From: an uncultured cyanobacterium
GTDB taxonomy: Bacteria > Cyanobacteriota > Cyanobacteriia > Cyanobacteriales > Geitlerinemataceae
Reading direction: 5' to 3'
Assembly: GCA_937121005.1 (NCBI GenBank)
Contig: CAKZKB010000622.1
Location: 1 to 9,337, forward strand
Length of the DNA stretch: 9,337 bases
Each line of letters begins with the position of its first letter. Within the stretch, counting starts at the first letter, position 1. The notes beneath the pieces are model-generated. The model was not told the DNA's origin. It saw nothing but the letters and a program-made list of their open reading frames with translations, and did not search any database. Position numbers and translations under genes: made by a program. Of the stretch, positions 5,549-9,337 are shown in pieces.

Positions 5549-6859
5549 ATGACCAATTTTAACCGACGCAAATTTTTGCTCTATGGCTCGGCCGCGTTAG
5601 GAACCAGCGTTCTGCTAAAAGCCTGTAGCGAAACCCCCACTGAAGGCACAGAAGGCGAAACGACTAGCGATAGCGGTGCGGCGGCTAGTGGCGATACCAT
5701 CAAAGTAGGTATTTTGCACTCTTTGAGCGGGACGATGGAAATTAGCGAACGCACCGTCGTCGATGCCGAACTGCTGGCGATCGAGGAAATTAACACGGCT
5801 GGCGGCGTTTTAGGCAAGCAAATCGAACCCGTTATCGAAGACGGAGCCTCCGACTGGGACGTTTTCAAAGAAAAAGCGGAAAAACTCATCGACCAAGATA
5901 AAGTTGTCACCGTATTTGGCTGCTGGACTTCTGCCAGTCGCAAAGCAGTGCTCGATGTCTTTGAATCCAAAGAGCATATGCTTTGGTATCCGGTTCAGTA
6001 CGAAGGGCAAGAATGCTCCAAAAATATTTTCTATACGGGAGCCGCACCCAACCAACAAATCGAACCGGCGGTGGAATGGCTGATCGAGAACAAGAGCGAC
6101 AAGATTTTCTTGGTCGGATCGGACTACGTTTTCCCTCGCACGGCGAACACGATTATCAAAGAGCAAGTTGCAGCACTCGGCGGTGAAATTACCGGAGAAG
6201 ATTACCTACCCTTGGGCAACCAAGAAGTGACACCGATCGTCGCTAAAATTCAACAAGCGATGCCCGAAGGTGGGGCAATTTTCAACACCCTCAACGGCGA
6301 TAGCAACGTGGCCTTCTTCAAACAAATGCAAGCGGCGGGTTTGGGCCCGGAACAATATCCAGTAATGTCGGTGAGCGTTGCTGAAGAAGAAGTGCGTCAA
6401 ATTGGCAAGGAATTTCTCTTGGGTCACTACGCGGCTTGGAACTATTTCCAAACCGTTGAAAACCCGCAAAACGACCAGTGGGTGACTGCATTTAAGGAAA
6501 AATACGGCGAAGATCGCGTCACCAACGATCCCATGGAAGCCGCTTACATCATGGTTTATATCTGGAAACAAGCGGTGGAACAAGCGGGAACGGCTGACGA
6601 CTTGGAAGCGGTTCGCCAAGCCGCTTACGGTCAAACTTTTGCCGCACCCGAAGGGGAAGTGAAGATGAACCCCAACCATCACCTATCAAAATGGGTACGC
6701 ATCGGACAAGTCAATGATGATGGGTTGTTCGACATCGTTTATTCGACTGACGCACCAGTGGATCCTCAGCCTTGGAACCAATACGTTCCCGACACCAAAG
6801 GGTTTGCTTGCGACTGGTCGGACTCCGAAAAAGGAGGCAAGTATCAGATGGAATCTTAA
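5549..6859 (+). CDS. urtA: Urea ABC transporter substrate-binding protein UrtA
   Basis: Periplasmic urea-capturing subunit of the UrtABCDE high-affinity importer, 436 residues, full length for the family. The N-terminus has R6-R7-K-F-L, a twin-arginine type motif, then a hydrophobic stretch and L-K-A-C26, a lipobox-like site. It is probably exported by Tat and lipid-anchored. A Thr/Glu/Gly/Ser linker (27-48) leads into the type I periplasmic binding fold, starting TIKVGILHSLSGTMEISE. The blocks VTVFGCWTSASRKAVL, MLWYPVQYEGQECS and GSDYVFPRTANTI are hallmarks of UrtA and of the related amide-binding FmdD; cyanobacterial context and the adjacent permeases favour urea. The NtcA-type promoter immediately upstream predicts induction by nitrogen starvation. 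A T-run (6881-6887) follows the stop, without a convincing hairpin. Confidence 0.97.
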   Translation: MTNFNRRKFLLYGSAALGTSVLLKACSETPTEGTEGETTSDSGAAASGDTIKVGILHSLSGTMEISERTVVDAELLAIEEINTAGGVLGKQIEPVIEDGASDWDVFKEKAEKLIDQDKVVTVFGCWTSASRKAVLDVFESKEHMLWYPVQYEGQECSKNIFYTGAAPNQQIEPAVEWLIENKSDKIFLVGSDYVFPRTANTIIKEQVAALGGEITGEDYLPLGNQEVTPIVAKIQQAMPEGGAIFNTLNGDSNVAFFKQMQAAGLGPEQYPVMSVSVAEEEVRQIGKEFLLGHYAAWNYFQTVENPQNDQWVTAFKEKYGEDRVTNDPMEAAYIMVYIWKQAVEQAGTADDLEAVRQAAYGQTFAAPEGEVKMNPNHHLSKWVRIGQVNDDGLFDIVYSTDAPVDPQPWNQYVPDTKGFACDWSDSEKGGKYQMES

Positions 6860-6888
6860 CGAGGTATAAGGTTTTAGGGATTTTTTTC

Positions 6889-6919
6889 AAGGATGAAGTC
6901 GGAAGGATGAAGGATGAAA
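6889..6919. repeat. AAGGATG heptamers, inverted copy of 1641-1671
   Basis: AAGGATG occurs at 6889, 6903 and 6910 with AAGTCGG between the first and second. The whole 31-bp block equals the reverse complement of 1641-1671 with one difference (G at 6901 where the other copy gives A). The two copies lie in different spacers 5.2 kb apart: the leader of the second chemotaxis gene and the urtA-urtB gap. Confidence 0.85.
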
Positions 6920-6939
6920 GATCGGCTTTCTCCTTCCCC

Positions 6940-7009
6940 CCTAAAACCTAATACCTAATACCTAATACCTTTTTACCAATTACCAATTACCAATCACCCA
7001 TTACCAATA
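6940..7009. repeat. Phased heptanucleotide tract before urtB, 10 units
   Basis: Ten 7-bp units without phase break: CCTAAAA, CCTAATA three times, CCTTTTT, ACCAATT twice, ACCAATC, ACCCATT and ACCAATA. Two bases (TA) then precede the urtB ATG. The first four units are the same family as the tract at 51-169. From 6926 to 7013 the sense strand contains no G at all (88 nt), so there is no Shine-Dalgarno and little chance of stable RNA structure. The unit changes from CCTAATA to ACCAATT without losing the 7-bp register. Confidence 0.92.
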
Positions 7010-7011
7010 TA

Positions 7012-8172
7012 ATGATAGATTTTCTCAATGCAGCGTTTAATGGAATTAGTATCGGTGCGGTGCTGCTGTTGGCGGCACTAGGATTGGCGATCGTCTTCGG
7101 TTTGATGGGTGTGATTAACTTGGCCCATGGCGAGTTAATGATGTTAGGTGCTTATGCCACTTATGTCGTACAAAATGGATTTAAGGCGATCGGCGATGGT
7201 TGGTGGAACGAGATTTATATTTTCGTAGCACTCTTTGCTGCATTTTTAGTCGCCGCCCTAGCTGGACTGATACTCGAACGAGGAGTGGTACGATTTCTCT
7301 ACGGCAGACCCCTAGAAACCTTGCTGGCGACTTGGGGGGTTAGTTTAATTTTACGGCAGTTCGTTCGTAGCGCAAATTGGGCGATCGTCGCCGGAATTTT
7401 GCTCTTTTGCGGGTTGTATTTTGGCGGGGCTTGGTTGCTGCGTCGCCGTCCGAATTGGGATAGCATTAAAAACTGGGCCAGTCCGGTTTTGTTAGTGCTG
7501 TCGATCGCGATTTCTAGCACCCTGCTAGCAGTGTTAGGACGCACGGAAAGTCCGTTTTGGACTCGCGAGTGGTTTGGCTCGCGTAACGTGGACGTAACGG
7601 CTCCTGCATGGCTGCGCGGTGGCTTCCCCTTTGGCAACTACCAACTGCCCTACGCGCGTATTTTCATTATCATTTTAACGGCACTGTGCGTGGCGGGGAT
7701 TTACTGGTTTTTGCAACGAACAAAGTGGGGGTTGCGAGTGCGATCGGTAACGCAAAACCGAGACATGAGTGCTTGCTTGGGAATTCCCACGCAAAAAGTC
7801 GATGCGCTGACATTTTCTCTGGGTTCGGGGTTAGCTGGAATCGCCGGATGTGCGATTACGTTACTCGGTTCGGTGGGGCCGAATGTGGGCGGAAATTATA
7901 TTGTCGATGCCTTTATGGTGGTGGTGCTAGGTGGCGTAGGCAAGCTAGTCGGAACGATCGTCGCTGCAATGGCGATCGGGATGCTAAATTATCTAATTGG
8001 GGCGGGGACGATCGCGTTTCTCCTCCAACCCGTCGAACCCCTGGCTAATTTCTTTCTGTTTTTCTCGACCACTAGCATGGCAAAGGTGATGGTGTTTGCC
8101 CTCATTATTGCCTTTTTACAAGTGCGTCCGGCGGGAATGTTTCCACAGAAAGGACGCAGCGTGGAAGGGTAA
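7012..8172 (+). CDS. urtB: Urea ABC transporter permease UrtB
   Basis: Inner-membrane permease (LivH-like, branched-chain amino acid transporter superfamily) of 386 residues; with UrtC it forms the urea channel. Visible signatures are GLMGVINLAHGELMMLGAY (30-48), R99-P-L-E-T-L-L-A-T-W-G-V and NVDVTAPAWLRGG (192-204). The cytoplasmic coupling loop GLRVRSVTQNRDMSACLGI (240-258) should touch the ATPases. VVVLGGVGKLVGT (303-315) and the C-terminal VRPAGMFPQKGR (371-382) are also typical. A hydrophobic pair at about 121-176 makes it some 80 residues longer than ordinary LivH proteins. It follows urtA by 152 bp filled with heptamers and is probably in the same transcript. The start is the first ATG after the repeats. 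Confidence 0.97.
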   Translation: MIDFLNAAFNGISIGAVLLLAALGLAIVFGLMGVINLAHGELMMLGAYATYVVQNGFKAIGDGWWNEIYIFVALFAAFLVAALAGLILERGVVRFLYGRPLETLLATWGVSLILRQFVRSANWAIVAGILLFCGLYFGGAWLLRRRPNWDSIKNWASPVLLVLSIAISSTLLAVLGRTESPFWTREWFGSRNVDVTAPAWLRGGFPFGNYQLPYARIFIIILTALCVAGIYWFLQRTKWGLRVRSVTQNRDMSACLGIPTQKVDALTFSLGSGLAGIAGCAITLLGSVGPNVGGNYIVDAFMVVVLGGVGKLVGTIVAAMAIGMLNYLIGAGTIAFLLQPVEPLANFFLFFSTTSMAKVMVFALIIAFLQVRPAGMFPQKGRSVEG

Positions 8173-8200
8173 GGTGATGACAAGCATTCAGGAGGTAGCC

Positions 8201-8266
8201 AGAAACCCGGTTTCTTGTTTATGGCCAGACTCAATTCGAGCTTATCCTTTGAGAAACCGGGTTTCT
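8201..8266. repeat. Inverted repeat of two palindromes in the urtB-urtC gap
   Basis: AGAAACCCGGTTTCT (8201-8215) and its exact reverse complement AGAAACCGGGTTTCT (8252-8266) flank a 36-base spacer. Each arm is itself a 7+1+7 palindrome. In RNA the arms could form a 15-bp stem; in DNA they give two dyads. No T-run follows, so termination is not indicated. The AAACCCGGTTT core is, from memory, a frequent interspersed sequence in filamentous cyanobacteria, so this may be a small dispersed element or an RNA processing/stability hairpin within the operon. The remaining gap, 8267-8340, shows nothing else. Confidence 0.75.
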
Positions 8267-8340
8267 ACACCAGTTTAGGCTAGGATACCTGAATATTTAC
8301 CCAAAATCCTGAATTTAAGTTTTAGGTATCGATGCTGTTT

Positions 8341-8375
8341 ATTGCTCATTGCTCATTGCTCATTGTTCATTGAAT
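8341..8375. repeat. ATTGCTC heptanucleotide tract before urtC
   Basis: ATTGCTC three times, then ATTGTTC and ATTGAAT, five 7-bp units in phase, end four bases before the urtC ATG. The unit differs from those before the other genes but has the same length and position. No Shine-Dalgarno sequence is present between the tract and the start. Confidence 0.85.
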
Positions 8376-8379
8376 TGAT

Positions 8380-9337
8380 ATGACCTCTCACCGCAACAAA
8401 CTGACTCCGAAAAAAGCGCGATCGCGCCGAAGACTGGCCATTGAGGCGGGAATTATTATCGCCCTCGTCCTCATTTTTGCCCTACTGATGCCCGCAATTT
8501 TACCAGACACTCGCCTGAAGATTTTAGGGCGAACGTTGGCATTGTGTATCGTTGCTTTGGGACTGGATCTAATTTGGGGATTTACAGGCTTGTTGAGTTT
8601 GGGACATGGCATCTTTTTTGCCTTGGGTGGCTACGGTTTAGCCATGCACTTGAAACTCCAACTTCCCGAGGGGCAAATCCCTGATTTTTTCAGTTTGTAC
8701 GGGGTTGAAAAACTGCCCTGGTTTTGGAAACCCTTTGAGTCGCTTCCATTTACGACGATCGCGATTTTTGTCATCCCTAGCATCGTCGCCGCCTTGTTCG
8801 GCTACTTAGTCTTCCGCAACCGCATTCGGGGAGTCTATTTCTCGATCCTAACCCAAGCCGCACTCCTGGTCTTTTTTAACTTCTTCAACGGACAGCAAAA
8901 ACTGATCAACGGTACGAACGGATTGAAAACCGATACGTCGATCGTCTTTGGAGTCGAAGCGAGTTCTGACGTAGCGCAACTGGCATTTTACGAGTTGACG
9001 ATCGTCTTTTTAGTGCTAGCATACTTGCTGTGTCGCTGGCTGACAAGCGGACGATTTGGGAACTTGTTAGTCGCCATTCGCGACGACGAAAACCGAGTCC
9101 GCTTTTCGGGTTACGATCCCACTAATTTTAAGGTACTCGTTTTCGCCATTTCTGGAGCGCTGGCAGGCATCGCCGGGGCGCTATACTCGGTACAAACGGG
9201 AATTATTACCCCGAAAGCGATGGAATTTCCCTTCTCGATCGAGATGGTAATATGGGTAGCAGTGGGCGGCCGGGGCACCCTAATTGGCGCGATCGTCGGC
9301 ACGATTCTGGTACAATTGGCTCGGGGCGCTCTCAGCG
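8380..9337 (+). CDS. urtC: Urea ABC transporter permease UrtC (3' end outside window)
   Basis: LivM-like inner-membrane permease, partner of UrtB. 319 codons are open to the window edge; cyanobacterial UrtC usually runs to about 370-390 residues, so roughly 50-70 are missing. A basic N-terminus (KKARSRRRL, 11-19) precedes TM1. Signatures are LIWGFTGLLSLGHGIFFALG (64-83), RIRGVYFSILTQA (148-160), INGTNGL (176-182), the coupling loop GRFGNLLVAIRDDENRVRFSGY (224-245) and GGRGTLIGAIVGT (297-309). TGA at 8371-8373 closes the frame upstream, making 8380 the first possible ATG. It lies 207 bp after urtB, beyond the palindromes and ATTGCTC repeats. urtD and urtE, the ATPases, are expected next. No frameshift is seen. 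Confidence 0.96.
   Translation, partial: MTSHRNKLTPKKARSRRRLAIEAGIIIALVLIFALLMPAILPDTRLKILGRTLALCIVALGLDLIWGFTGLLSLGHGIFFALGGYGLAMHLKLQLPEGQIPDFFSLYGVEKLPWFWKPFESLPFTTIAIFVIPSIVAALFGYLVFRNRIRGVYFSILTQAALLVFFNFFNGQQKLINGTNGLKTDTSIVFGVEASSDVAQLAFYELTIVFLVLAYLLCRWLTSGRFGNLLVAIRDDENRVRFSGYDPTNFKVLVFAISGALAGIAGALYSVQTGIITPKAMEFPFSIEMVIWVAVGGRGTLIGAIVGTILVQLARGALS

Noticed and set aside
6860..6890. Terminator between urtA and urtB
   Set aside because: There is a T-run at 6881-6887 but no convincing stem in front of it.

Overview
The window reads as cyanobacterial chromosome. Six copies of the octamer GCGATCGC (HIP1; at 1399, 2099, 2279, 2563, 3453 and 8418) lie in 9.3 kb. Several spacers carry phased heptanucleotide repeats, there is an SLH-OprB type outer-membrane porin, and the urea-transport genes sit behind sequences matching the cyanobacterial NtcA promoter consensus. 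A filamentous cyanobacterium is plausible from the repeat style, but I cannot name a genus.

Layout. (1) 1-3076: two tandem plus-strand genes for short, HAMP-less methyl-accepting chemotaxis proteins. They have unrelated periplasmic sensor domains but related signalling hairpins. A five-run G-tract, a strong G-quadruplex candidate, and heptamer repeats separate them. (2) 3120-3533: the N-terminal third of a Uma2-family gene, cut off by a 97-bp element with terminal inverted repeats (MITE-like), then the terminator of the next, convergent gene. (3) 3559-5238, minus strand: an SLH-domain OprB-type porin. (4) 5239-5548: a divergent control region with two perfect GTAN8TAC boxes. Each is correctly spaced from a TAN3T -10 element, one facing the porin and one facing urtA. 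(5) 5549-9337: urtA, urtB and the first 319 codons of urtC. These encode the periplasmic binding protein and both permeases of the ABC urea importer. The ATPase genes urtD and urtE would be expected beyond the right edge.

How it fits together. Under nitrogen limitation, NtcA would switch on the urea importer. If the divergent box is real, it would switch on at the same time a porin that lets small solutes through the outer membrane. Periplasmic urea would be captured by UrtA and passed through UrtB/UrtC. The MCPs belong to taxis or type-IV-pilus signalling; a link to urea is only suggested by proximity.

The main unexplained feature is the spacer DNA. Four of the genes (both MCPs, urtB and urtC) have heptanucleotide tracts that run to within 0-5 nt of the start codon, where a Shine-Dalgarno sequence would normally lie. 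The two genes flanking the NtcA region do not. I found no CRISPR array, tRNA, rRNA, intact transposase or recognisable new defence system.
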